Below, in pieces: positions 1-9,530 of a stretch of DNA of 64,000 nt; position 1 is the first letter of the stretch; each line of letters starts with the position of its first letter. The translations under genes were made by a program, and so were the position numbers. The stretch is from an uncultured Nitrospira sp. (GTDB lineage: Bacteria > Nitrospirota > Nitrospiria > Nitrospirales > UBA8639): the NCBI GenBank assembly GCA_902500695.1, contig CABVRQ010000006.1, positions 7,434 to 71,433 of the forward strand. The letters are read 5' to 3'. A model generated the notes under the pieces. The model was not told the origin of the DNA. It did no database searches and saw nothing but the letters and a program-made list of their open reading frames with translations.

Positions 1-437
1 GCTACATTCCGATCCACGGCATGGATTTCCAGCAGACGCCAGGTGGAAGGTTTCGTCTCCGGCAAAGGCACCTGATGCGTATAAAACCAGGTTGCCCCTT
101 CCCTGGCCCGGGCAAAACCCACACGGGTTGGAGCTCCGGTCATCACGCCGAAGATCCCGGAACGGAACAGCCCTTGAAAATCAACAACCAGATCAAACTC
201 TCCCCTTCGGAGTATACGAAAGATAGTAGGCCAATTTTGCCAGGACACATTCACGGACAGGATGTCATCAATATCAGGGTTCCCTTCCAGAATCGGCGCC
301 CAGATCTTTTTGACCATCCAGGTCAGCCTGGCATACGGGAACCGCTGACGCAAAGCAGCCACCGCTGGAAGAGCATGCACGATATCACCCAGCGAACTTA
401 ATTTGATGATCAGAATGCGCTGAGGATTGATGTCCAT
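1..437 (-). CDS. waaC: ADP-heptose:LPS heptosyltransferase I (partial, C-terminus outside window)
   Basis: Only the first 145 codons are present; the frame runs open off the left edge. It begins with ATG at 437 and the N-terminal signature RILIIKLSSLGDIVHALPAV, typical of glycosyltransferase family 9 heptosyltransferases, followed by VDFQGLFRSG, which resembles the WaaC acceptor-side region. WaaC adds the first heptose to Kdo2-lipid A at the inner face of the inner membrane. It lies 87 bp downstream of gmhB and is the last visible gene of the lipid A/core operon. Assignment to WaaC rather than another GT9 enzyme rests on resemblance and on waaF being upstream; the C-terminal sugar-nucleotide site cannot be seen. 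Confidence 0.8.
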   Translation of the reverse strand, partial: MDINPQRILIIKLSSLGDIVHALPAVAALRQRFPYARLTWMVKKIWAPILEGNPDIDDILSVNVSWQNWPTIFRILRRGEFDLVVDFQGLFRSGIFGVMTGAPTRVGFARAREGATWFYTHQVPLPETKPSTWRLLEIHAVDRNV

Positions 438-524
438 AGGTACCCGCGAGAAACCACTAGCCCATCAGTCACACAAGATATCCCATTAACGCGGATGAAT
501 GGATGAACGCTGATCCCGGTGCAT

Positions 525-1127
525 TCATCGTTGTTGCCCGGTTCGATTGCCCCGGCTCATTATTTGCTGTTCAATCCAGTCCACGGCATGAACAAAGCTA
601 TCCGCCACATAGTCAAGCGACACCTTTCCCTCCTCCCTCGCCTTCACAACATCCGCGCTATACGAACTCGTCATGACCAAAATACCTGGAACCGAGGCGC
701 GTTGAGCGGCCTCTAAATCACTGCGCTTATCCCCGACCAAAAAACACTGCGAGACATCAAGCGCAAAGCGGGATACGGCTTGATCGATCAACCCCGCTTT
801 GGGCTTTCGACATCCACACCCGTCTTGAGGATGATGAGGGCAGAAGAAGATACCATCAATCCTGGCTCCGTAGGGGCTAATCAATTCCGCCAATCTTTCA
901 TGGATCGACTCCAACCCTTCAATGGTCATCATCCCCCGGCCTATGGCCGATTGATTGGTCACCAGAAGCACCATGGCCTCTAACTGGTTTAATCGGGCGA
1001 TGGCTTCAGGGACTCCCGGGAACAACACCAATTGTTCGGGAGAAGTGACATACCCCGTATCGTGGTTCAAGGTGCCATCCCGATCCAAAAACACGGCCGT
1101 ACCCTGTGCGGCGGAAACATCTCTCAT
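525..1127 (-). CDS. gmhB: D-glycero-beta-D-manno-heptose-1,7-bisphosphate 7-phosphatase
   Basis: A 200-residue HAD-superfamily phosphatase. The nucleophile motif FLDRDGTLNHD is near the N-terminus, and a CPHHPQDGCGC cluster matches the zinc-binding Cys/His loop characteristic of GmhB. It removes the C7 phosphate from heptose bisphosphate in ADP-heptose synthesis. A longer frame reaches 1232, but the ATG at 1127 overlaps the waaF stop by 4 nt (ATGA), which implies translational coupling and is the preferred start. Length is normal for the family. The product feeds the heptosyltransferases encoded on either side, and could also supply heptose to the flagellar glycan island (inference). Confidence 0.9.
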   Translation of the reverse strand: MRDVSAAQGTAVFLDRDGTLNHDTGYVTSPEQLVLFPGVPEAIARLNQLEAMVLLVTNQSAIGRGMMTIEGLESIHERLAELISPYGARIDGIFFCPHHPQDGCGCRKPKAGLIDQAVSRFALDVSQCFLVGDKRSDLEAAQRASVPGILVMTSSYSADVVKAREEGKVSLDYVADSFVHAVDWIEQQIMSRGNRTGQQR

Positions 1128-2209
1128 CCAACATGCCCTCTGATCCGACCTTCGTTCCCGTAGCCTGGTGACATCCTGATTTGAGATAGCGCGGCCTCCA
1201 CAACCTGCTCCACGGACACTTGGGTCATGCAACGATGATCAATCGGGCAGGCGCGCAATAAACAGGGTGCACAACGGACCGATGCCGTCACCACTCCCCT
1301 GGATTGTCCATGAGGGCTTGTCGTGGAGGAATCCGTTGAACCAAACACCGCAGCGACCGGTACCCCAAGAGCCTGAGCCACATGCATCGGTCCCGTGTCG
1401 TTGGTAACCAAGACGGAGCAGCGTGTCAGCACGCCCATTAACTCTGGTATCGTGGTCCTTCCTGATAAGACGATCGGCTCATACCGCATCCGTTTGGCAA
1501 TGTCCTCTCCAAGCGCTTCTTCTCCCTTGCCTCCAATCAGGACACAGCGGACAGACGGAGTCCCGGGAAAGTCTTTTGTCAGACGCTCAACCAGCAAATC
1601 CCCCACCTCCGCAAAGCGTTCCGGCAGCCATCGTTTGGCCGATCCATACACGGAGCCAGGATTCATCCCAATGACCAGACTGTCTGATGGAAGAAATACC
1701 TCAGGAAACTCTTTGGCACAGGCATTCTTCACCTCAGGAGAAAGAAAAAGTTGAGGGGTACGGTCTTTCCCGGAAGAGTGGGTGACGGCCTTGACGATCT
1801 CCTGATAATACTCCGTATGGTGCAGATGAGCCCGATCTGGCCAGGGAACAGCTTCGGACAGCAGCCAACGCCGTCCATCCGTCGCATACCCGATCCGGAA
1901 TGGAATGCCAGCCACCCAGGTAATGAGGGCCGCTTCAAAGGCATTTTGGAATAACACCGCGCGATCAAATTGCTTTCCCTTCACTAGTTGAATGAGATGC
2001 CAGAGCCCGAGGAGGCCCTTGTGCTCCCCTTGATGGAAATACATGATGACCTCATCCACTCCCGGATGTCCTCTCAACAGGTCTCCGATGATCGGCCTGG
2101 CCAACACCGTTACCCTGGCATGAGGATCATGATTCCGCAAATCCATGAGAGCCGGTAGGCACATCACGGCATCTCCGATCCAGTTGGGAACGCGGACGAG
2201 AATGTTCAT
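1124..2209 (-). CDS. waaF: ADP-heptose:LPS heptosyltransferase II
   Basis: A 361-residue GT9 protein starting MNILVRVPNWIGDAVMCLPA, a near-canonical WaaF N-terminus. The C-terminal half has the ADP-heptose-site motif VTNDTGPMHVAQALG. It transfers the second heptose to the inner core of LPS at the cytoplasmic side of the inner membrane. ATG at 2209; no convincing Shine-Dalgarno is seen. It is 68 bp downstream of lpxK and overlaps gmhB by 4 nt. The arrangement waaF-gmhB-waaC places both heptosyltransferases with their precursor phosphatase. Confidence 0.92.
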   Translation of the reverse strand: MNILVRVPNWIGDAVMCLPALMDLRNHDPHARVTVLARPIIGDLLRGHPGVDEVIMYFHQGEHKGLLGLWHLIQLVKGKQFDRAVLFQNAFEAALITWVAGIPFRIGYATDGRRWLLSEAVPWPDRAHLHHTEYYQEIVKAVTHSSGKDRTPQLFLSPEVKNACAKEFPEVFLPSDSLVIGMNPGSVYGSAKRWLPERFAEVGDLLVERLTKDFPGTPSVRCVLIGGKGEEALGEDIAKRMRYEPIVLSGRTTIPELMGVLTRCSVLVTNDTGPMHVAQALGVPVAAVFGSTDSSTTSPHGQSRGVVTASVRCAPCLLRACPIDHRCMTQVSVEQVVEAALSQIRMSPGYGNEGRIRGHVG

Positions 2210-2277
2210 CGAAAAACCATATGTCCCCTCACATGAACTGATCTGCTAGAACCTATCTGTCCAACCATGTCTGAGTC

Positions 2278-3387
2278 CTATGGACAAATGGCATGGAGCT
2301 GTTCACGTAACTCGTCTTCGCCTTGAGTCATCCGCACTTGCACATCCAACGACCACAGAGGATCATCGCGCTTCAAATGCTCTTTGATTTTCAGGGCATC
2401 TTTTTCTGTTGTGATCGCGAGAGCAAGCCCTGAACGCCCCATCTTCACGCGAATGGCTTCAACATCTTTTTCCGAATAGGCAAAATGATCTGGGTACCGA
2501 ACCTCCTCACCCACTGTCAACCCACAGGAGACCACCGTCGATCGAAAGGAGGCGGGATTGCCAATTCCGCTAAAGATCAAACAAGATGAGTCTTTGAAGG
2601 CCCAGGCCTGTTGGGTCTCCCCTGTCGCAATATGCGTGAATATTTCAGGCTCGGTTTCCAGATGCAAGGGCACAATGGATTTCCCAACGCTCTGTTCAAT
2701 TCGATTCTGAAGTGATGCTACCGATACATTGCGTTCCGTTCGACTGAAGACAATCGTCGTGGCCAATTTTGCTGCACAAAGCGGTTCACGCATTCGCCCA
2801 GCCGGCACGACTCCATTTAAGCCCTCAACATCAGTCGCATCGAATAAGAGCAAGTCCAGGTCTCGATATAAAGAAAGATGCTGGAAGCCATCATCAAGAA
2901 GAAAACAATCGCATGAGGCCTGGTCCAATACCCACTGTCCCAACCGATAACGATCGGTTCCCACTGCCACAATCGCCCATGGGCACTTGTGAGCCATCAA
3001 CATGGCTTCATCCCCTACCGAGCGCCAATCACCCTTCAAGGATAGGCCATTGGAGACCAGCCTATTCACTCCTGAGCGTTGTCTTCCATATCCACGACTT
3101 AAAATCGCTACCCGCTTGCCCCGCTCATGAAGTCTGGCTGCCACCCACATCACCAATGGGGTTTTCCCCGTTCCTCCCACGGTCATATTCCCCACACTGA
3201 TGACCGGTTTGGGTAAGCGAAGTTGAGGTAACCAGCCACGTTGATAGGCTGTCCTCCGCCATCCGGCAATTGCACCATAGGGAACCGCGCACCCCCTGAG
3301 AATCCATGGGCAACGCCGGTGCAACCAACGCCAAAGCCGTTCCGGACTCACAGCAAGGGAAGGAGGCGTCGTGTTCACGAAGGACAC
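2278..3387 (-). CDS. lpxK: Tetraacyldisaccharide 4'-kinase
   Basis: A 369-residue protein with the LpxK P-loop GNMTVGGTGKTPLV about 65 residues from the start, followed by SRGYGR and LDDGFQH, both family hallmarks. It phosphorylates the 4' position of the lipid A disaccharide at the inner membrane. The start used is a GTG at 3387; a GTG four codons into the frame is also possible because no strong Shine-Dalgarno marks either. It sits between waaA (50 bp upstream) and waaF in the lipid A operon. Nothing looks damaged. Confidence 0.93.
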   Translation of the reverse strand: MSFVNTTPPSLAVSPERLWRWLHRRCPWILRGCAVPYGAIAGWRRTAYQRGWLPQLRLPKPVISVGNMTVGGTGKTPLVMWVAARLHERGKRVAILSRGYGRQRSGVNRLVSNGLSLKGDWRSVGDEAMLMAHKCPWAIVAVGTDRYRLGQWVLDQASCDCFLLDDGFQHLSLYRDLDLLLFDATDVEGLNGVVPAGRMREPLCAAKLATTIVFSRTERNVSVASLQNRIEQSVGKSIVPLHLETEPEIFTHIATGETQQAWAFKDSSCLIFSGIGNPASFRSTVVSCGLTVGEEVRYPDHFAYSEKDVEAIRVKMGRSGLALAITTEKDALKIKEHLKRDDPLWSLDVQVRMTQGEDELREQLHAICP

Positions 3388-3437
3388 ATGGCGTAGATCA
3401 TATTCTCCCTCATTCCAATCTCACACGGAACGGAAGC

Positions 3438-4805
3438 TTATCGCACCACTTCTTGAGACTTGCGTAAAGAGGACTCTTTCGCCGACAACGGGAAAAAGGG
3501 CAAATTGTCATTTTCCAACAATTGATCAATCCATTGAAGATTCCTGGTGATGACCCCCCGATGGGTCCGGACCACCTCCAACGCCCTTTGGCCCATATCA
3601 TCGGCTTCTGTAGGATGCGCGATCAGACGAATCAACTGAGATGCCAAATCGTCCTGATTCTGTATTTGAATCCCTCCCCCTGCTTCCAGAAGGAGTCCGG
3701 CACTATCCCGGCAATGATCAACATGGGGTCCAAACACCACGGGGCGACCCCATTGCGCAGGTTCCAACAAATTATGTCCCCCAACCTGAACCAATGTGCC
3801 TCCCACAAACGTGACAGAGGCCTCACGATAGACAAAGGCCAATTCTCCCCTGGTGTCCAACAGGATGACGCGAGGTCCCTGGTAAAGAGGCTGATCTCCG
3901 ACATCCTGTCCGAACCGGCTGCGACGAACACAGGGAAATCCATATTGTTGAATAACCTGTTCAAGCTTGGCGGCACGCTCGATATGTCGTGGAGCCATCA
4001 CCAGCACGGTCAGAGGATGCTGTGCAACCACCTTCCGATACGCGTCCAACAGACATTCCTCCTCCTGAGGATGCGTACTCCCGGCCACAATCAGCGCCTC
4101 AGCAGGATGACACCTGAAGAGTGACCTGAAAGACACATGAGTATGGGTATCGGCAGACTGACCTTGCTCCAGGCCTTGATCAAACTTCATATTCCCGGTG
4201 ACATGAATGGCATTCGGCTTGACCCCCAAATGGCCGATTCGCTCAGCATCGTGTATCGATTGCATCAAAGCAAGATCGAGACAGTTCAATACTCGGTTCA
4301 TCATGCCTCTAACCCAGCCATACCTGGCAAAAGATCGTGAAGAGATTCTCCCGTTGACGAGGCAAACTGGCACACGATGCCGCTGAAGATTTTTGAGCAG
4401 ATTGGGCCAGAATTCTGATTCGACCAGAATAAAGAGCTGAGGCTGAAGTATGCGGATATACCGGCCAACCGCCCACCAGAAATCGACGGGAGCATAACAA
4501 TGGACAGCCACACCTTCCAAACGCTTGATCACGACTTCCCGACCGGTCTCCGTCACGGTCGACACCACCAACGGCCATTGAGGATATCGCTGCTTCATCG
4601 CCTGGAGCAGTGGAACAATGGTCTCCACTTCCCCCAAGGAGACCGCATGAATCCAAATAACGGGTTTCTGAAGATCCCGCAATTCCACAGGAACCGCCCC
4701 CAGCCGACACCAAAGACCGCGTTGACTGCGTTTTTTTGTCAGCAGGAGTCCGATGATAATGGGAAAGGCCAGGACAAGCAGCACATTATACATCACATAA
4801 TACAT
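3438..4805 (-). CDS. waaA: 3-deoxy-D-manno-octulosonic acid (Kdo) transferase
   Basis: A 455-residue protein with one N-terminal membrane segment (about residues 4-22, VMYNVLLVLAFPIIIGLLL) that anchors a GT-B glycosyltransferase (GT30). The motif WIHAVSLGEVE contains the glutamate expected to act as catalytic base, and FGPHVDHCRD plus GGHNLLEPAQWG are conserved in the C-terminal half. It adds Kdo to lipid IVA. Slightly longer than typical WaaA (about 420-430), with extra residues at the C-terminus. The start ATG at 4805 is 7 nt after the stop of the frameshifted acyltransferase, so the two are probably coupled. Confidence 0.93.
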   Translation of the reverse strand: MYYVMYNVLLVLAFPIIIGLLLTKKRSQRGLWCRLGAVPVELRDLQKPVIWIHAVSLGEVETIVPLLQAMKQRYPQWPLVVSTVTETGREVVIKRLEGVAVHCYAPVDFWWAVGRYIRILQPQLFILVESEFWPNLLKNLQRHRVPVCLVNGRISSRSFARYGWVRGMMNRVLNCLDLALMQSIHDAERIGHLGVKPNAIHVTGNMKFDQGLEQGQSADTHTHVSFRSLFRCHPAEALIVAGSTHPQEEECLLDAYRKVVAQHPLTVLVMAPRHIERAAKLEQVIQQYGFPCVRRSRFGQDVGDQPLYQGPRVILLDTRGELAFVYREASVTFVGGTLVQVGGHNLLEPAQWGRPVVFGPHVDHCRDSAGLLLEAGGGIQIQNQDDLASQLIRLIAHPTEADDMGQRALEVVRTHRGVITRNLQWIDQLLENDNLPFFPLSAKESSLRKSQEVVR

Positions 4806-4812
4806 GGGTGGG

Positions 4813-5537
4813 TCACGCGTCGAATGTCTGTTTCTTTTCGATCAGATCGGGGGAGGACATCCGGCGAAAAAATGATTCAACCGGATCGGAATCCTGAACA
4901 GCCAATTCGGCCTGAGCCGTGAGCCGGTTCAACGAACCTTCCAGCTCCAACCCTGGACCGGACAGCTGCTCGTTGGAAAGATCTTCGCTTACCCAGATGG
5001 GTGGTCCCCACACAAACAACCCTACCCCACCGGGATAGGGAATCTGGAAGCGATCCCAACTCGTAAAGACTTTTTTTTTGAGCAGGCAAAGGTTAAAGGG
5101 ATAATGGGCAATCCCGTCGCCTTCGCCAGATAAATCACTCCCGATTGGACCGTGCAGGCTGGTCCCTTCGGGCCATCGGGCGTCACAACCAGATCCCCGC
5201 CATTCCGCGCGGCCTTTAACAATTGCCTGGTGGCTCGAAGTCCCCCGCGTGTGCTCGATCCGCGAATGGACTGAAATCCAAAATAACCCATGATTCGCGC
5301 GATGATTTCTCCATCCCGATGTTGGCTAATCAAGATAGAGGCCTGCTGCCCGCGGTAGGCCAACGGCATCATCAACTGACGACCATGCCAAAAGGCAATG
5401 ATGATCTGTCGACCCTGGCGATACAACTCGTCCACGGTTTCCCCACCTACGGTGGATATTCGCATCGTCTGTCCCAAGAGGCGAATGATTCGCGCTGCTA
5501 ATGGGGGCGCAACAGACAGTTTCATCCAATTCAACAT
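4813..5537 (-). pseudogene. DUF374-family lysophospholipid acyltransferase, frameshifted at an A9 run
   Basis: Two frames together give one DUF374 protein of about 241 residues. The upstream frame starts at ATG 5537 (19 nt after the msbA stop) and has AFWHGRQLMMPL, GSSTRGGLRA and VTPDGPKGPA, as expected for the family. It then shifts at a run of nine A (T on the plus strand, 5091-5099) and stops 45 nt later. The second frame continues the family C-terminus (GLFVWGPPIWVSEDL) to 4813. Ten or seven A residues would restore one frame. DUF374 proteins act as acyltransferases in the lipid A locus of bacteria lacking LpxL/LpxM (from memory, the LpxJ type). The cause may be a homopolymer sequencing error, transcriptional slippage, or a true mutation. 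Confidence 0.8.
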
Positions 5538-5556
5538 AGGAACGGCGCTATTCGAT

Positions 5557-7311
5557 TTAGGAGGTCGTCGGTGACGGTTCGGGTTGTGTAAGTAAAAATT
5601 GCGTTTGATACAATCGAGTATAGAGGCCTCCTTGCTGAAGCAAGGTACTATGAGTGCCGATCTCTTCAATTCTTCCATGATTCATGACCACAATACGATC
5701 GGCATGCTGAACCGTGGACAATCGGTGGGCAATGATCAAGGTCGTTCTGGCTTTCACCAGATTGACCAGAGCTTTCTGAACCAGCTTTTCCGATTCCGAA
5801 TCCAGAGCGGACGTCGCCTCGTCCAGAATCAGAATCGGGGGATCCCGCAAAATCGCCCTGGCAATAGCAAGTCGTTGACGTTGCCCACCCGATAATCGTA
5901 GCCCATTTTCACCAATCAGCGTGTCTAGTCCCTGCGGGAGGCGCTCAATAAACTCCCAGGCAAAGGCGGCGCGAGCCGCCTCAATGACCGCCTCCTCACT
6001 CGCATCCAAACAGCCATAGGCGATATTATTTCTGATCGTATCATCGAACAACACGGTTTCTTGAGACACTATGCCAATCTGCCGTCTGAGAGAGGATCGA
6101 TCAACCAGGCGAATATCTTCCCCATCAATTTTCACGGCTCCGTCCGTCGGACGATAAAACCGTGGTACCAAACTCACGAGCGTGGTTTTTCCACTACCAC
6201 TGGCCCCGACGAAGGCCACCACCTCCCCCACGTTGATCGTGAAATTGATCTCGTGCAAGGCTGGTTCTTCAGAGCCCTCATACCTGAAGTTGACACCGGA
6301 AAATTCCAAATTTTTCGCCATGGGTGGAAGAGTTTTCTTGCCTTCGTCTTTCGCGACCTCGCTTTCCAAGTCGAGAACGTGAAACACTCGCTGGGCCCCC
6401 GCAAGAGCACGCTGAACCGATTCATTGGCTCCGGACATTTTCCTGAGGGGGGCATACGCCATGAACATGGCAGCCAGGAATGAAAAGAACTCTCCCGGCT
6501 TCATCTCACCGGCAATGACCAATCCTCCTCCATACCAGATAATAAAGGCCACACCACAGACTCCAATGACCTCAAGAAGAGGAGAGGCCATTGCCGAGGT
6601 TTGAGACGACTTCACTTTCGCTGTCCGAAATGCTTGATTCGTCAGAGAAAATCGTTGAGCCTCCTTCTCTTCCTGACCATAGGCCTTCACGATCTTGATA
6701 CCTGAAAACGCTTCTTTTAAGACGGAAGCCATTTTCCCAATCGATTCTTGACCACGCTTTGAAAGTTTACGAATCCGCCGGCCGACCCGGACCAACACCA
6801 ATGAGGAGAAGGGTAATACGACCAACACAATTGTGGCGAGTTTCCAATTTTGATAAAAGACCACGGACAGCATCGCGACAAAGGTCAACCCCTGCTGAAA
6901 GATATCCTTCAACACACTGGGAATGGCATTCGCCATTTCGTTGACATCGCTAATCACCCTGGCCATCAACCGTCCTGAGGCATTCGCATCGTGAAAACGA
7001 ATCGGCAAGCGGACGATATGAATAAACAATTGTTGACGAATATCGGACACCAGCCAGTGCCCCACATAACTCATGAGATAACCCTGCCCATAGGCAAAGG
7101 ACGCTTTCAAAATCGCGACACCCAGGACTGCCAACGGAAGAATGAGCAACATCTCTTGATTGCGCTCAATAAAAATTCCATCCAGAACCGGTTGGACCAG
7201 CCAGGCATAGACCGCCGATAATCCAGCCACCCCGGCAGAACAGACAAATGCGCCAAGCAACCGGAGGCGGTACTCCTTCAGATACGACACGATTCGCCAG
7301 AGGGTCTTCAT
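5557..7311 (-). CDS. msbA: Lipid A export ABC transporter, ATP-binding/permease
   Basis: A 584-residue half-transporter. Residues about 1-300 form the six-helix membrane domain (first helices LLGAFVCSAGVAGLSAVYAW and ILPLAVLGVAILKASFAYG). The ATPase domain carries Walker A GASGSGKTT, signature LSGGQRQ and Walker B ILILDEATSALD, with H-loop IIAHRLST. It flips core-lipid A across the inner membrane. ATG at 7311 overlaps the lpxB stop by 4 nt (ATGA). Length and motifs are canonical; the location among lpx genes supports MsbA over a drug exporter. Confidence 0.93.
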   Translation of the reverse strand: MKTLWRIVSYLKEYRLRLLGAFVCSAGVAGLSAVYAWLVQPVLDGIFIERNQEMLLILPLAVLGVAILKASFAYGQGYLMSYVGHWLVSDIRQQLFIHIVRLPIRFHDANASGRLMARVISDVNEMANAIPSVLKDIFQQGLTFVAMLSVVFYQNWKLATIVLVVLPFSSLVLVRVGRRIRKLSKRGQESIGKMASVLKEAFSGIKIVKAYGQEEKEAQRFSLTNQAFRTAKVKSSQTSAMASPLLEVIGVCGVAFIIWYGGGLVIAGEMKPGEFFSFLAAMFMAYAPLRKMSGANESVQRALAGAQRVFHVLDLESEVAKDEGKKTLPPMAKNLEFSGVNFRYEGSEEPALHEINFTINVGEVVAFVGASGSGKTTLVSLVPRFYRPTDGAVKIDGEDIRLVDRSSLRRQIGIVSQETVLFDDTIRNNIAYGCLDASEEAVIEAARAAFAWEFIERLPQGLDTLIGENGLRLSGGQRQRLAIARAILRDPPILILDEATSALDSESEKLVQKALVNLVKARTTLIIAHRLSTVQHADRIVVMNHGRIEEIGTHSTLLQQGGLYTRLYQTQFLLTQPEPSPTTS

Positions 7312-8438
7312 GTCATCGCCTCAGCAAGGATATAGGCTGCAGCCCGTTTCGACGCTCCCGCCTCCCCGAGGGAAGTCCGAATAGCCTGGAAAGCGCGGAT
7401 CATGTCGTTTTGACGGCGAACGTCTTGTAAAATGCCTAAGGCTTCGTGAGCAATACTGTTTGGGGTCATACGATTCTGAATCAACTCTGGAACAATTTTT
7501 TGACCGGCTAAAATATTCACTAAACTAATATAGGGAATTTTAACCAGACATTTGGCAATATGATAGGTCAAAGGCGATGCTCGGTAGACCACAACCATTG
7601 GTGTTCCAATCAGTGCCGATTGCAACGTCGCCGTCCCGGAGGTCACCAACAGAAGGTTTGAGGCTGCCATCACCTCATTGGACCGACCTTTGACCACCTT
7701 CACCTGTTGCCCGAATTGTCCAAGGAGATCATTCACCACAGAATCGGGCAGTGAATGCGCTTGAGCAAGAATGACCTGAATGCGAGGGTATTGAATCCGA
7801 ATCTGTTCGACCGAACGCAGGAAGGCCGGCAAAACCTCCCGGACTTCCCGGACACGACTCCCGGGCAGCAGACCGATCACCAGATCTTCTCTCTCTAACC
7901 CTAATTGTTGACGCTCATAAACAATATCGTAAGTAGGCTTGAGCTCATCTAATAACGGATGCCCCACATACGTGCAGGGGATGCCGGCTTTTTGGAAATA
8001 GGCCTCTTCGAATGGAAGAATGGCTAACACATGGCTGATCACTCTTCGAATAACGTTCAATCGACGGCTTCCCCATGCCCACACCTGAGGGGCAATATAA
8101 TAGATGATTTTGTGTGACCCCTTTGCAATGGCCTTGGCCAAACGAAGATTCAACCCTGGACTGTCGATGAGGATAATGACATCAAACCGTTCATGTTTGA
8201 GGTAACGGGCAAGGGTTCGTAACGTCTTCCACCCCTGTATGAGCTGCCGGATCCCCGGCACACCCATGGCATCCACCCGTTTTACATCAGGAAGAAGCGA
8301 GACCCCTGCCGCCAACATCCGGCTGCCACCCACACCGATTAATTCAACAGCAGGATTCAGTTCCCGAAGGGCCAGGGCTAAGTGCGCTCCGTGAATATCG
8401 CCGGAGGCTTCACCGGTCACTAAGAAAATTTTTGGCAT
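7308..8438 (-). CDS. lpxB: Lipid-A-disaccharide synthase
   Basis: A 376-residue GT19 enzyme beginning MPKIFLVTGEASGDIHGAHL, the standard LpxB N-terminus; further motifs are DSPGLNLRLAK, YYIAPQVWAWG and LPGSRVREV. It condenses UDP-2,3-diacylglucosamine with lipid X. A TTG one codon upstream is in frame, but ATG at 8438 is preferred. It overlaps msbA by 4 nt and lies 48 nt downstream of the Gfo/Idh-type oxidoreductase. Complete and ordinary. Confidence 0.95.
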   Translation of the reverse strand: MPKIFLVTGEASGDIHGAHLALALRELNPAVELIGVGGSRMLAAGVSLLPDVKRVDAMGVPGIRQLIQGWKTLRTLARYLKHERFDVIILIDSPGLNLRLAKAIAKGSHKIIYYIAPQVWAWGSRRLNVIRRVISHVLAILPFEEAYFQKAGIPCTYVGHPLLDELKPTYDIVYERQQLGLEREDLVIGLLPGSRVREVREVLPAFLRSVEQIRIQYPRIQVILAQAHSLPDSVVNDLLGQFGQQVKVVKGRSNEVMAASNLLLVTSGTATLQSALIGTPMVVVYRASPLTYHIAKCLVKIPYISLVNILAGQKIVPELIQNRMTPNSIAHEALGILQDVRRQNDMIRAFQAIRTSLGEAGASKRAAAYILAEAMT

Positions 8439-8486
8439 CAAGACTCTAACAGATCACTCATGCCGGAAAGTTCGCACAGATACCGA

Positions 8487-9443
8487 TTACTGCGGCGAGT
8501 GCCCGTCATGTTGTTGAATGAGCGAGACAACTTGGGTCGCGACTCTCAAAGCTTCCACCCCTTCTTCTCCTGAGACACCTCGGGCGGAAGGATTCCCCAG
8601 AATCGATTGAATGAAGCAGTCCAATTCACGAGTCAGGGCATCGCCTTCATCACCCTTGATATGTTGCGATTCAACTTCAAAGGTTCCACCCTCCAAACTT
8701 CTCCTGGTGTTCATCACAGCCTCTTTTCCACCAAAATCAACAGAGAGATAGCGATCGCGTTGATACACTCTGATCTTTCGAAGTCGTCCAGTCGAAATTC
8801 GGCTTGCAGTCAAATTAGCCAAGCACCCGCTTTCAAAGAGAATTCGCACATTGGCAATATCCGGCAGATCGGTAAACACCGGCATGCCTCTCGCTTCCAC
8901 CTGCAGGATGGGTCCCAAGCCTAACGATAACAACAGATCCAAATCATGAATCATGAGATCCCGTACCACATCGACATCTGTCCCTCGAGGCTGAAAAGGA
9001 CTTAGGCGGTGGCATTCAATAAAGCCGGGCTGACTCACCAGAGGACGCATGACTTCGACTATCGGGTTAAACCGCTCAATATGCCCAACCTGCAGTATAG
9101 ACCCCCGGACTTTGGCGAGTTCGACTAACTGCTCACCTTCCCACACATGGCTGGCAATTGGCTTTTCGACCAGAACATGACACCCGCGTTGCAAACAGGT
9201 CGTGACCACAACACCATGCGCCGAGGTCGGAACCGCCACACTTACCGCATCGACCAAAGACAGCAGATCGTCTAAATCCTGGAAATACGATACTCCACAT
9301 TCATCCGCAACCACATGCCCGCGTGAAGGATCCGTATCGGAGACCCCAACTAATGTCACAGAAGGCAGGGTTCCATAAATGCGGGCATGATGTCGGCCCA
9401 AATGACCAACACCAATCACCCCTACTCGTATGGATTGTGTCAT
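8487..9443 (-). CDS. Gfo/Idh/MocA-family NAD(P)-dependent oxidoreductase in the lipid A operon
   Basis: A 318-residue sugar oxidoreductase. The N-terminal Rossmann motif is GVIGVGHLGRHHARIYG; VLVEKPIA is the EKP signature of the family, followed by the C-terminal beta-sheet domain. It sits between lpxI and lpxB. A possible role is oxidation of UDP-GlcNAc at C3, as GnnA does for 3-amino lipid A sugars in Leptospira, but no GnnB-type aminotransferase is adjacent, so the substrate is unproven. ATG at 9443 is chosen over an in-frame TTG at 9476 because the motif then begins 7 residues in; neither has a clear Shine-Dalgarno. Confidence 0.85.
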   Translation of the reverse strand: MTQSIRVGVIGVGHLGRHHARIYGTLPSVTLVGVSDTDPSRGHVVADECGVSYFQDLDDLLSLVDAVSVAVPTSAHGVVVTTCLQRGCHVLVEKPIASHVWEGEQLVELAKVRGSILQVGHIERFNPIVEVMRPLVSQPGFIECHRLSPFQPRGTDVDVVRDLMIHDLDLLLSLGLGPILQVEARGMPVFTDLPDIANVRILFESGCLANLTASRISTGRLRKIRVYQRDRYLSVDFGGKEAVMNTRRSLEGGTFEVESQHIKGDEGDALTRELDCFIQSILGNPSARGVSGEEGVEALRVATQVVSLIQQHDGHSPQ

Positions 9444-9530
9444 GTAGGGATAGATGGTCGCTGAATAGGAGAACAAAACCAGCGTTTCCGGTTACACCAC
9501 CCGAAACACGACCATTGGGAATGCATCCCC

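Noticed and set aside
21..401. A 126-codon plus-strand frame at the left edge
   Set aside because: It is antisense to the clear waaC N-terminus on the minus strand.
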